Assembly (NCBI GenBank): GCA_964602655.1
Contig: CAZRSF010000050.1
Location: 1 to 47,011, forward strand
Length of the DNA: 47,011 bases
Origin: Moduliflexus sp964602655
GTDB lineage: Bacteria; Moduliflexota; Moduliflexia; Moduliflexales; Moduliflexaceae
Direction: 5' to 3'
Under the pieces are notes generated by a model. That model saw nothing but the letters and a program-made list of their open reading frames with translations, had not been told where the DNA came from and did not search any database. Below, in pieces: positions 17,801-25,389 of the stretch. A program made the translations under genes and the position numbers. Position 1 is the stretch's first letter. The number at the start of each line of letters is the position of its first letter.

Positions 17801-19450
17801 CCCCACGCCGCATTGCCGTAAATAATGAGCTAACTGGTTCGCGCGTTGATTCAGTTCGCGGTAGGTCATCGCTTGACCGTCGAAGACGAGCGCAACCGCG
17901 TCCGGCGTCCGTTCCGCCTGCGCCTCGAACAGCTGATGCACGCACTGTTCGAGCGGATAGGCGACCTCGGTTCGATTCCATTCCACCAATATTCGATGGC
18001 GTTCTGCTTCGGTGAGGATGGGATAGTCGCTGAGATGGGCGTCGGGCTGCGCGGCAATCCCGGTCAATACGGTCTGATAATGCCCGACCATGCGCCGGAT
18101 CGTCGCCTCGTCAAACATATCGGTGTTATATTCGATGGAACAGAGCAGCCCTTGCGGCGTGCGAAACAGTTCCCAGCCCTGGTCGAATTTGGACGTGCCA
18201 GTGTGGGCGTCGAGGGGCTGATACAGGATGTCCCCCATGCGCATGTCGTGAATGTCGAAGCTTTGCAGCACGAACAGGGTCTGGAAAAATGGGGTATGGC
18301 TCAAGTCTCGCGGCGGCTGAATCTCTTCGACAATCGCGTCGAAGGGAACGTGTTGATACGCCTGCGCTTCGAGCGCGGTGCGATGGACGCGGCGCAACAG
18401 GTCGCGAAACGACGGATTGCCGGAGAGATCGGTGCGCAACGCAATGGTGTTGGCAAAAAAGCCGATCAATGCTTCGAGTTCCGTCCGTCCGCGATTGGCC
18501 GCCGGCGAACCGACGATCACGTCTTCCTGGCCGGTGTAGCGGAACAGCAGGGTTTTGAAGGCCGCGAGCAAAGTCGTGGAGAGGGTGCATTTTTCAGTTT
18601 TGCTCAACGCCTCTAAGCGCGCGGCGAGCGCATTCGGAATCTCATATAGATATTTGGCGCCGCGAAAGGTCTGCTGCGGCGGGCGCGGGCGGTCTGCCGG
18701 CAGATCGAGCGTCGGCAGCGGCACGGCTAATTTATTGCGCCAGTAGGCCATCTCTTTTTCCATATTATCGCGGCGCGTCATCTGGCGCTGCCAGACCGTA
18801 TAATCGGCGTATTGGAACGTCAATTCCGGCAGCGGCGACGGTTTGCCCTGCGCGAACGCGTCATACAGCGCGGCCAGTTCATCGCGAAAGAGGTCTATGG
18901 ACCAGCCGTCGAAGATGATGTGATGGAACGTCAGCAGCAGATAATAATCAACGTCTCCCGCCCGCAGCAGCGTCAGCCGGAACAGCGGGCATTGCGACAG
19001 ATCGAAGCAGGGGAGCATATTATCTTGCCGCAGCCGTTCGATTTCGTGCTGGCGTTCTTCCGGTGGCAGACTGCGCAGGTCTGTCACCGGCAGCGCGATT
19101 TCGAGATGCGGCGCGATCCGCATCACCGGCTGGCCTTCGACATTCTCGAAACAGATGCGCAGGGATTGATGCCGCCGGAGAATCTCGTTGACGGCACGTT
19201 CTAACAGGCGGACATTCAGATTGCCCCGCAGCCGAGCGTGAATCGGCACGTTATAGGTTGGGTCGCCCCCTTCGAACTGCTCTAAAAACCAGAGCCGCTG
19301 CTGTTCTAATGAGAGCAAAACCGGGCGGTTCGGGTCGTGATGCGGAATCGGCTGCGGTTCCGCTTTTTTCAAGGCTTTGCCTTGCAGCCGTCGTTGTAAA
19401 AGCGCGTGCTTGATTGCCGAATGCGGCGTTGTTGTGACAGTTGCGTGCAT
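14891..19450 (-). CDS. NRPS module C-A-PCP with a C-terminal acyl-ACP-reductase-like domain
   Basis: Second protein of a two-protein NRPS (1519 aa). Condensation domain about residues 40-480 with an intact HHIIFDG (His176, His177, Asp181). Adenylation domain about 495-1000: YTSGSTGKPKG, NTYGPTE, YKTGDLARY, RIDHQVKIRGFRIELGEIE, NGKVDRRALP. Read by eye, its specificity residues are D-L-K-N-F-G-T-D-I, which I cannot match confidently. Carrier domain FFLLGGQSL with the phosphopantetheine Ser1053. From about 1085 to the end is an unusual domain. It has a Rossmann loop LGINGIGK (Gly1293), a segment STGYAAISASYA resembling the TTGN stretch of acyl-ACP reductase, and a Cys (1454) in PACSFAGLL that aligns with the reductase nucleophile. 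This suggests reductive release to an aldehyde. It is not the common thioester-reductase (SDR) type and there is no thioesterase. AAGGGGGGA precedes the ATG. Confidence 0.88.
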   Translation of the reverse strand: MHATVTTTPHSAIKHALLQRRLQGKALKKAEPQPIPHHDPNRPVLLSLEQQRLWFLEQFEGGDPTYNVPIHARLRGNLNVRLLERAVNEILRRHQSLRICFENVEGQPVMRIAPHLEIALPVTDLRSLPPEERQHEIERLRQDNMLPCFDLSQCPLFRLTLLRAGDVDYYLLLTFHHIIFDGWSIDLFRDELAALYDAFAQGKPSPLPELTFQYADYTVWQRQMTRRDNMEKEMAYWRNKLAVPLPTLDLPADRPRPPQQTFRGAKYLYEIPNALAARLEALSKTEKCTLSTTLLAAFKTLLFRYTGQEDVIVGSPAANRGRTELEALIGFFANTIALRTDLSGNPSFRDLLRRVHRTALEAQAYQHVPFDAIVEEIQPPRDLSHTPFFQTLFVLQSFDIHDMRMGDILYQPLDAHTGTSKFDQGWELFRTPQGLLCSIEYNTDMFDEATIRRMVGHYQTVLTGIAAQPDAHLSDYPILTEAERHRILVEWNRTEVAYPLEQCVHQLFEAQAERTPDAVALVFDGQAMTYRELNQRANQLAHYLRQCGVGPDIRVGISMQRSLDMIVAIFGVLKAGGTYVPLDPEYPQERLTFMLEDAQAPVLLTQQKFAKRLSDQTAHLFSLDSDWETIAGMSTTNPINLASPENLIYVIYTSGSTGKPKGAGVYHRGFMNLLHWFVTAFGITANDSTLLISSFNFDLTQKNIFAPLLKGGRLSLFPSILYDPALIVELVQEQKISWLNCTPSAFQTLIDYSATHGFQEISSLRYAFLGGEPIVMRRLRQWVESDQCHAKIVNTYGPTECADICASYLIESPDEFFDRSVPIGTPIWNARVIIVNQHHQLVPIGIPGELCITGEGVGIGYINNRELTDQKFVPNPYHELTSPRLYKTGDLARYTPDGKIDFLGRIDHQVKIRGFRIELGEIEAILSEHQAIRQVVVIDKEDESGNKRLVAYIVLRQEQQAAIDELRDLIKTQLPEYMLPSAFVFLEALPLNPNGKVDRRALPEPERNATHQAETFAAPRTPLERQIAEIWADALSMVFVGVHDDFFLLGGQSLLAIQIAAKLSSVLCKPVGVRLLFQYPTIAKLAVALETLPAQEIAAPLSCCQAQPPEHPATIEQEQPEATAELFTFEHRPLLSLYAAGKLPPCDAVVLDYFTTPFLEDIGLAAVEVSRDWCQHFPTLFQYTETSWGRIAVFMLPLCDFELLEKKQILLDNIMETIEIAKTLGARIVSLTGLLPLLTDYGQDILKLFEGRQDFPKISTGYAAISASYAFNTQTLLQTSGRNLAQEHIAFLGINGIGKINLQLLLTCLPHPQEILLCDMPGSQRILACLQDELVAKYGFRGNIRVYELKSGEIPAEIYEATLFINTLSISELLDITAIKPGTLLMNPRCFSMPSVFSRIREQKDILFTVSNTLHLPEPPDEQVYVPPLLVQQITSDHIARFHAKSSPYDIPACSFAGLLAACFPELNPTLGNTVETNCLLAYYNELNRLGIEGAGLHFEHINIAADMIQTFRQHFGIS

Positions 19451-19483
19451 GATTTCCCCCCTTTGTAATAATTATATCTTCCG

Positions 19484-19669
19484 ATGTCAGCCCTGAAAGG
19501 GCGTCTTATATTAGCCCAGGGCGACAGCCCTGGGGTATGAAATTGCCCTGATGTCACGCCCTGAAAGAGCGTCTCATCATGCGCCCCTTCAGGGCGCGAT
19601 GTCTGCGATGGGTATTTGCCCCAGGGCTGCCGCCCTGGGCTAATATGATATTGCCCTTTCAGGGCTGAC
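19484..19669. repeat. 186-bp fold-back repeat between the two NRPS genes
   Basis: Outer arms GTCAGCCCTGAAAGGGC (19486-19502) and its perfect complement (19653-19669). Next inwards, TTAGCCCAGGGCGACAGCCC pairs with 19620-19644, and an inner GCCCTGAAAGAGCG/GCGCCCCTTCAGGGC pair completes a nested hairpin. It fills the leader between the two NRPS genes on the same transcript and could lower expression or stabilise the downstream mRNA. Confidence 0.85.
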
Positions 19670-19672
19670 GCC

Positions 19673-22600
19673 TCATATCGCAAATTCGTTCTGTTCGGCA
19701 TCCGCGAGCAAGGCGGCGGCTTCTTCGTCGCTTAATTGTTCGATTTCTTCGCGCATTTTGTGTTCTACGACTTCCGTCAACTGGGCGACCGTATGCACTT
19801 CGAACATGTCGGTCAGCGAGACGATCACGTCGAGGTCTTGCCGCAGCCGCGCCAACATGCGCGTCATGGAGAGGGAATCTCCGCCGAGTTCGAAGAAATC
19901 GTCGTGAATGCCGAGGCGTTCCAAATCGAGCATCTCTTCCCACAGATTGACTAACACGGTTTCCAATTCATAGATCGGCGCGACATAGGCGGCGGCGACT
20001 TCGGGGCGCGCGCGTTCCGGGGCCGGCAGCGCGTGGCGGTTGACTTTGCCGTTCGGCGTGAGCGGCAGCGTGTCTAACAGCACGAAGGCCGCCGGAACCA
20101 TGTAATCCGGCAGTTTTTTCACGATGTGGGCGCGCAAGCGCGGAATGAGCGTCCGCAGATGTTTGCCCCGCAGGGGATCGTTGGCGTAAGCGCTCCATGC
20201 TTTTGGCGCGATCTCTGGTTCTGGGAATGAGAGCGTTACGCGGTCTGCGGCGTCGCGCCGGATGAATAACGCGTCGAATGCGCCGTCCCGCCCATGCCGC
20301 GCCCAACTGAGTTCGATACGATACTCCGGGAGTGTGCGTTCGAAATTCCAGAATTCTTCCGGATCGCCCCCGGTTTCGCCGGAATGTTCCTGAAGCGCCA
20401 GCCGCGCTTCTTCGACCGAGGCGTAAGTTTCGCGATCTTCAAGCCAATCCCGCATAAGCAACTCGTGAAAGAGCCGGGCATTGGGGATATCGGTCACGCC
20501 GAGCGCGTCCGGTTTTGTCTCTTTCAAGCGTTGATGCAGGACGGGCAGCGTCAAACCCTCCGCACGCCAGTTGTGCCACCGGATATCCCCTCCCAGAAGG
20601 GGCTGGGGGTGGGGTTCCCCTCCTGGGAGGGGTAGGGGTGGGTTCGTGATGCTAAGAGTCTGCCCATCTTCAGCAACCCACCCCTTGCCCCTCCCTGGAG
20701 GGGAATCCAGCGGCTTCGCCGCTAAAAATCCGTCTCCGTTCACAAACAGCGTCACATCATACCGGAAGCGGGTCATTTCATTGCGGGCACTGCCGCGTTT
20801 GGGCTGAATGCGGACGGACGTAATCGCCGGAATACGGGCTTTGATGGCGAAAAACAGTTCCGGGTCCAGCGTCAATTCGTTTTCGTGGCTGACCTGGCGA
20901 TGGATGCGCTGCCGCAATTGCGCGGCGTTCAACGCTGGCGGCGACTGGAAGAATTGGACAGAGGTATGGAATAGTTCCAACAGCGGATGACTGCGCAGAT
21001 CGCCGAGAAAAATCGCGCCGCGATTCGGCGAGATGGCGGTGACGGCCTGTTCGATGACGTGAATCAGGTATTCGACATTCGGGAAATATTGAATCACCGA
21101 GTTAATAATGACTGTATCGAATGCGCCGGCGGGAATCTGCGTAAAATCGTCTGCCGTTTGTTGTAACAGTCGTACCTGCGCCATTTCGAACTCTGGTTTT
21201 GCAAGTTGGCGTTGAAGGGCTTCGATGGCCATGAGCGAAAAATCCGTCGCCCAGTATTGCGCGCAATGCGGCGCGATCTTGAATAGCAGCAAGCCCGTGC
21301 CGCAGCCAATTTCGACGACCTGCCGCGGTGCTAACGCGCGGATGCGCTCAACGCCTCTGTCAACCCACTCGCGCATCTCTTCTGCCGGAATCGGTTTGCC
21401 GGTGTAGCTGCTGTTCCAACCGGTGATATTAAAGGAGGCATCGCGATACGATTCGGCGTGATGATAGGTCTCTTCATACACATTCTGCCATTGCGAAATA
21501 TGCTCTGTCGAGTCTTCTTCCGCCTCGAACCGATACTCCTGATTGGGGACGATATACGAAACCAATCGTTTTTCTCCCGGCGTGTCTTCTCGAACAAGCA
21601 CAAGATTTTCTCCGACCATCGGATATTGCGCGATAGCGGATTCGATTTCTCCCAACTCGATTCGTAAACCGCGAATTTTGACTTGATGATCGATCCGGCT
21701 CAAATATTCGATATTTCCATCAGAAAGATAGCGGCACAAATCTCCGGTTTTATATAATTTTTCGTCAGGATTGAGACTGAATGGATTGGAAATAAATTTT
21801 TCGGCAGTCAACTCCGGGCGATTCAGATAACCGCGCGCTAAATTGATTCCGCCGATATGAAGCTCTGCGGGAACGCCAACCGGAACTGGCTGGAGATAGC
21901 GATCCAGCAGATAAATCTGCGTATTGGCAATCGGTTTGCCGATAGGGACGATTTTTTTCGAGCTTTCTTGCTGACATTCCCAACATGTGACATCAATTGC
22001 GGCTTCTGTCGGTCCATAGAGGTTGTGCAATTCGGCGTTCAGGCGCTTGAAAAAATGCTCTTGCAATTCGAAGGGCAGTGCTTCCCCGCTGCAAATAACC
22101 CGCCTGAGCGAGACACATCCTTCGCTGGCAGGCTCTTCAAGAAAGACATGAAGCATCGGAGGAACAAAATGAATGGTGGTGATGTGTTGTTCCTGGATGA
22201 TTCGCGCTATATATGTGGCATCCTTATGTCCGCCGGGTTTGGCAAGAACTAACGTTGCGCCGGTGAGCAGCGGCCACCAGAATTCCCATCCGGACACATC
22301 GAAGCTAAAGGGCGTTTTTTGGAGTACGCGATCCTGCTCGGTGAGCTGATACGCATCCTGCATCCAGAGGATCCGATTGACTAATGCCTTATGGACATTC
22401 ATTGCACCTTTGGGTTTTCCGGTTGAGCCTGATGTATAAAGGGCATAAATCAAATTATCGCCGTTCGTTTCGCATGGAAGATTATCGCTCTGTTCTTGAG
22501 CCATCCTGTCCCAGTCGGCGTCCAAGCAGACCGTCTGCGCCTGATGTTCAGGCAGAGTTGCCATGAGTTCGGCTTGCGTCAGCAAGATTGCCACCTGCGA

Positions 22601-24487
22601 ATCATGCAGCATAAACGCGAGGCGTTCTTTCGGATACTCCGGATCAAATGGGATATACGCACCGCCAGCTTTGAGAATGCCTAAGAGACCGATGACCATT
22701 TCCAGCGACCGCTCGATATAGATGCCGACCAGCGTTTCCGGCCCGACGCCGAGGTCTTTGAGGTATCGGGCAAGCTGGTTGGCGCGGGCGTTCAGTTCGC
22801 GATAGGTGAGACGCTGCCGTTCGAACACGAGCGCGGTCGCCTCCGGCGCGCGGGCGACTTGCTCTTCGAAGAGTTGGTGGAGACATGTGTCTTTGGGATA
22901 CTCGACTGCGGTCTGATTCCACTCTTCCAATATCTGCTGACGCTGCGCGTCGGTCAGAATCGGCAGTTCGCCGATCCGGCGTTCCGGGTCTTTCAGAATC
23001 CCTTGCAATAAGATGTGAAAACAGGCGCCCATTCGCTTAATGGTCTCTTCGTCGAAGAGATCGGTGTTATACTGCCAGAGCGCGGTCAAGGAACCGTGTT
23101 CTTCGAAGATCGTCAATTGCAGATCAACGAAAATGCGGGCTTTATCGTCGAAGCCGACCGATTGCATGATCAGGCCGTCTAATTCGATGCGGTCGCCGCC
23201 CTGCCCGAGCAAAAACGGGGAGATGTTGCGGCGTTGATGCGGTTCCTGCAAGATGAAAATCGCCTGAAACAGCGGCGGATGGCTGGCATCACGTTCGAGA
23301 TGGTATTGATGGGCTAAACGATGCGACGGATATTCCTCATGATCGAACGCTTCCCAGATGATTTGCTGCATGGCGCGGCAGAAATGTCTGAAGGGCGGAT
23401 TGCCTGCCAGTTTCGCCCGAATCGGCAACGGATTCTCGAAATAGCCGACCACGCCTTGATAGCGGCGATGTCCCTGCTCGGAGCGCGGCGAGCCGATGAG
23501 GATGTCCAATTGGTCGGTATAGCGGTGCAGCAGGACAAAAAACGCCGACATCAGCAGGCCATGCAGCGAGATGTGTTCGGTTTTGACGAATTGCTTGACC
23601 TGCTGCGTCACAGTGGTGGTCAACGTCAAAAAGAGGGATGACGTATTAAACGTTTGCCGCGATGGGCGGGGGCGGTCGAACGGCAGGTTCAGCCTCGGCA
23701 CGTCGCCTGCCATGACGGTATCAATATAGGCGCGGTGTTGTTTGCCTTCCTCGCCAGCCAGCATATTGAGTTTCCAACGGATATACTCGGCGTAGGTGGA
23801 TGCTATTGGCGGCAGCGACACGGTCTCGCCGTTTTTGGCGCCGACATACAAGGCGCTGATCTCGTCCATCAAGAGTTCTAACGACCAGACATCGGCGGCG
23901 AGATACGGGATCAACAGCTTGAAAATATAGCGTCCGCGGGGTAGCGCGAAGAGGTAGCACCGGACGATCGGGCCTTTGCGCAGATTGACTGGCTGTTCGG
24001 TAATGGCGCGCATTTTTTCGCCGATTTGATCGCGGCTCCATTCGGCGGAGTCGAACACTTCGAACGCAGGAGGAAGTTCTTTGCGCGTCTGCTGCACGGG
24101 CGTGCCGCCGCCGAGGTCGCGATAGGTGGTGCGGAGCGAGGGATGGCGCTGCACTACGGTTTCCAGCGCATGCTTCAACGCCGGAATATTCGGCGGGGTC
24201 AGCAGCCGCGCTTCGAATTTGAGAATATGCGTGACCGTATCGTCCGGCGTCAACTGCGCAAAGAACCATAAACGCTTCTGCGCAAAAGAGAGCGGTGAGA
24301 ACGGCAGCGACATGCTGCTGTCGGCGCGGCGCAGATAGGCGGCCAGCGTGTGCGTAAAATGGTCAATCGAGGCTTTCAGTTCCGGGGTCAGGTTTTTTTT
24401 GAAATCGAGCGTTTGAAATTGTTCGCCCGCCATGCGAACGACAATGTCGCGACGGTAGAGTTCATCTAACAGGTTGAGCAGCGTCAT
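19673..24487 (-). CDS. NRPS module: docking-C(degenerate)-A(Ser)-N-methyltransferase-PCP
   Basis: First protein of the NRPS pair (1604 aa from ATG 24487, which has an ideal AGGAGGA; an earlier start at 24514 is less likely). Residues 1-55 resemble a TubC-type N-terminal docking domain. The condensation domain (about 65-490) has lost its catalytic motif: HHxxxDG reads Pro194-Tyr195-LAA-Asp199-Val200, so it is probably inactive. Adenylation domain: YTSGSTGKPKG, YGPTEAA, YKTGDLCRY, RIDHQVKIRGLRIELGEIE. Specificity residues by eye are D-V-W-H-I-S-L-I-D, the serine code as in EntF. An N-methyltransferase (VEIGCGTGLL, about 1059) is inserted between A8 and A10. A repeat-derived insert occupies about residues 1262-1300. 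PCP: FFELGGDSLSM (Ser1538), with a short acidic helical tail suited to docking on the second protein. Likely product unit: N-methyl-serine or serine. Confidence 0.9.
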   Translation of the reverse strand: MTLLNLLDELYRRDIVVRMAGEQFQTLDFKKNLTPELKASIDHFTHTLAAYLRRADSSMSLPFSPLSFAQKRLWFFAQLTPDDTVTHILKFEARLLTPPNIPALKHALETVVQRHPSLRTTYRDLGGGTPVQQTRKELPPAFEVFDSAEWSRDQIGEKMRAITEQPVNLRKGPIVRCYLFALPRGRYIFKLLIPYLAADVWSLELLMDEISALYVGAKNGETVSLPPIASTYAEYIRWKLNMLAGEEGKQHRAYIDTVMAGDVPRLNLPFDRPRPSRQTFNTSSLFLTLTTTVTQQVKQFVKTEHISLHGLLMSAFFVLLHRYTDQLDILIGSPRSEQGHRRYQGVVGYFENPLPIRAKLAGNPPFRHFCRAMQQIIWEAFDHEEYPSHRLAHQYHLERDASHPPLFQAIFILQEPHQRRNISPFLLGQGGDRIELDGLIMQSVGFDDKARIFVDLQLTIFEEHGSLTALWQYNTDLFDEETIKRMGACFHILLQGILKDPERRIGELPILTDAQRQQILEEWNQTAVEYPKDTCLHQLFEEQVARAPEATALVFERQRLTYRELNARANQLARYLKDLGVGPETLVGIYIERSLEMVIGLLGILKAGGAYIPFDPEYPKERLAFMLHDSQVAILLTQAELMATLPEHQAQTVCLDADWDRMAQEQSDNLPCETNGDNLIYALYTSGSTGKPKGAMNVHKALVNRILWMQDAYQLTEQDRVLQKTPFSFDVSGWEFWWPLLTGATLVLAKPGGHKDATYIARIIQEQHITTIHFVPPMLHVFLEEPASEGCVSLRRVICSGEALPFELQEHFFKRLNAELHNLYGPTEAAIDVTCWECQQESSKKIVPIGKPIANTQIYLLDRYLQPVPVGVPAELHIGGINLARGYLNRPELTAEKFISNPFSLNPDEKLYKTGDLCRYLSDGNIEYLSRIDHQVKIRGLRIELGEIESAIAQYPMVGENLVLVREDTPGEKRLVSYIVPNQEYRFEAEEDSTEHISQWQNVYEETYHHAESYRDASFNITGWNSSYTGKPIPAEEMREWVDRGVERIRALAPRQVVEIGCGTGLLLFKIAPHCAQYWATDFSLMAIEALQRQLAKPEFEMAQVRLLQQTADDFTQIPAGAFDTVIINSVIQYFPNVEYLIHVIEQAVTAISPNRGAIFLGDLRSHPLLELFHTSVQFFQSPPALNAAQLRQRIHRQVSHENELTLDPELFFAIKARIPAITSVRIQPKRGSARNEMTRFRYDVTLFVNGDGFLAAKPLDSPPGRGKGWVAEDGQTLSITNPPLPLPGGEPHPQPLLGGDIRWHNWRAEGLTLPVLHQRLKETKPDALGVTDIPNARLFHELLMRDWLEDRETYASVEEARLALQEHSGETGGDPEEFWNFERTLPEYRIELSWARHGRDGAFDALFIRRDAADRVTLSFPEPEIAPKAWSAYANDPLRGKHLRTLIPRLRAHIVKKLPDYMVPAAFVLLDTLPLTPNGKVNRHALPAPERARPEVAAAYVAPIYELETVLVNLWEEMLDLERLGIHDDFFELGGDSLSMTRMLARLRQDLDVIVSLTDMFEVHTVAQLTEVVEHKMREEIEQLSDEEAAALLADAEQNEFAI
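20588..20703. repeat. Palindromic repeat inserted in frame within the NRPS gene
   Basis: Arms CCCCTCCTGGGAGGGG-TAGGGG (from 20617) and CCCTTGCCCCTCCCTGGAGG (to 20703) are reverse complements, with a third partial arm at 20588-20615. The same repeat stands free at 42190-42290. On the NRPS strand it encodes SPPGRGKGWV and PLPLPGGEPHPQPLLGG, a Pro/Gly-rich linker. The free copy encodes the identical SPPGRGKGWV on its minus strand. It has split a methyltransferase loop (after RFRYDVTLFV, before RWHNWRAEG) without breaking the frame. Confidence 0.85.
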
Positions 24488-24723
24488 GCAGAATCCTCCT
24501 GAGCTATGCGGCAAACGTTTGAGAAGAGACTATCAAAGAACGTGGCGGAGCGAGGCCGGTAATGAAGGGCGCGTGTCATTGCACGTAAAGAAAAAAAGGA
24601 GTCCCTGTATAAAAATTTGTCAAGATATTTTGAGGCGAAATTTTCCCTTTTCAGGTATCGCGCGGTCTTAAATAACGAAAAAGATGGATATGAAAAAATG
24701 CCCTCGCTTTTCTCAGTTCCGCG

Positions 24724-24787
24724 CCCCCCCTTGCGCCGCAGAGCGGAGGTCTGTGAGCATTCCACGCGGAGCGTGGAATGCTCACAG
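24724..24787. repeat. REP-like palindrome, TTCCACGC family (copy 2)
   Basis: CTGTGAGCATTCCACGC (24751-24767) pairs perfectly with GCGTGGAATGCTCACAG (24771-24787) around GGA. It is preceded by CGCCGCAGAGCGG, also found beside the other copies. It lies in the gap between the NRPS start and the divergent STAS gene. From 24488 to 25039 I see no gene, only this repeat, a promoter and a MITE. Confidence 0.8.
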
Positions 24788-24854
24788 ATGTGGAGATTGA
24801 GAAAGGGGGATTTGTTTGATTCGTATTATTTCTCTTGGCGAGGCGATTGATTTC

Positions 24855-24883
24855 TTGACAAGATTGTGACAACTTTCTATAAA
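24855..24883 (+). promoter_or_regulatory. Sigma-70 promoter for the STAS/HATPase genes
   Basis: TTGACA (24855-24860), a 17-base spacer, then TATAAA (24878-24883): a near-consensus housekeeping promoter pointing at the STAS gene at 25040. The MITE copy b begins about eight bases after the -10, so it forms most of the 5' leader. Confidence 0.7.
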
Positions 24884-24890
24884 ATTGCCT

Positions 24891-24985
24891 TACCGTATTA
24901 TTCAGTTGCCTTGACGCCACGACACCCCTGTCAGGGTTCGAAACCCTGACAGGGGTGTGGTTAATCGTTGTGAATGATGCTGTCG
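24891..24985. mobile_element. MITE-like element, ACAGCATTATTCA family (copy b)
   Basis: The left end has GTATTATTCAGTTGCCTTGACG; the right end, read in reverse, has ACAGCATCATTCACAACG. These are degenerate inverted repeats shared with copies a and c. The core (24923-24957) is a perfect hairpin built on CACCCCTGTCAGGGTT and its complement. Confidence 0.72.
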
Positions 24986-25039
24986 GACATGAGTATTCAG
25001 AACGAAGGGTATCTAAAAAAATGAGATGAGGCATCCACT

Positions 25040-25375
25040 ATGGCGAGTTCTCAAACGCTGACCTATTCCGAACCTGGCTTCGACATTCTTTTCGAGAAGA
25101 ATACGCTCCGATTTTGCGGAAAAATGGAGCAAGTGGCCTATACGACATTCGAAAAATTCCTGAAACAATTAGAGGCCGTTATTTCTCCTGCCGAAGCCTG
25201 TATCGTAGATTTTACAGAATTGTCGTATTTGAATTCGCGCGGGTTCCGCACATTGGTAAATTATTTATTGTCGAGCGCGCATACGTTTGTGCTGCGCATT
25301 GACAAACAGATCACCTGGCAGAGCCAGAGTCTTCCGATGTTGGCGCAATTGCGTCCCAATCGAATTTATCTGTGA
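25040..25375 (+). CDS. STAS-domain protein (anti-sigma antagonist-like), first copy
   Basis: 111-residue single STAS domain. CIVDFTELSYLNSRGFRTLVNYLL matches the core strand-loop-helix in which the Ser of NSRG is the usual phosphorylation site. It ends with a family-like ITWQSQSLPMLAQLRPNRI. Such proteins bind a HATPase-type kinase/anti-sigma partner in switching modules, and the next gene encodes one. It resembles the Synechocystis slr1659/slr1658 type of pair. Same-strand, four-base overlap if the downstream GTG 25372 is used. A second, diverged copy lies at 26187. Confidence 0.85.
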   Translation: MASSQTLTYSEPGFDILFEKNTLRFCGKMEQVAYTTFEKFLKQLEAVISPAEACIVDFTELSYLNSRGFRTLVNYLLSSAHTFVLRIDKQITWQSQSLPMLAQLRPNRIYL

Positions 25376-25389
25376 AAAGGAAACAACTT

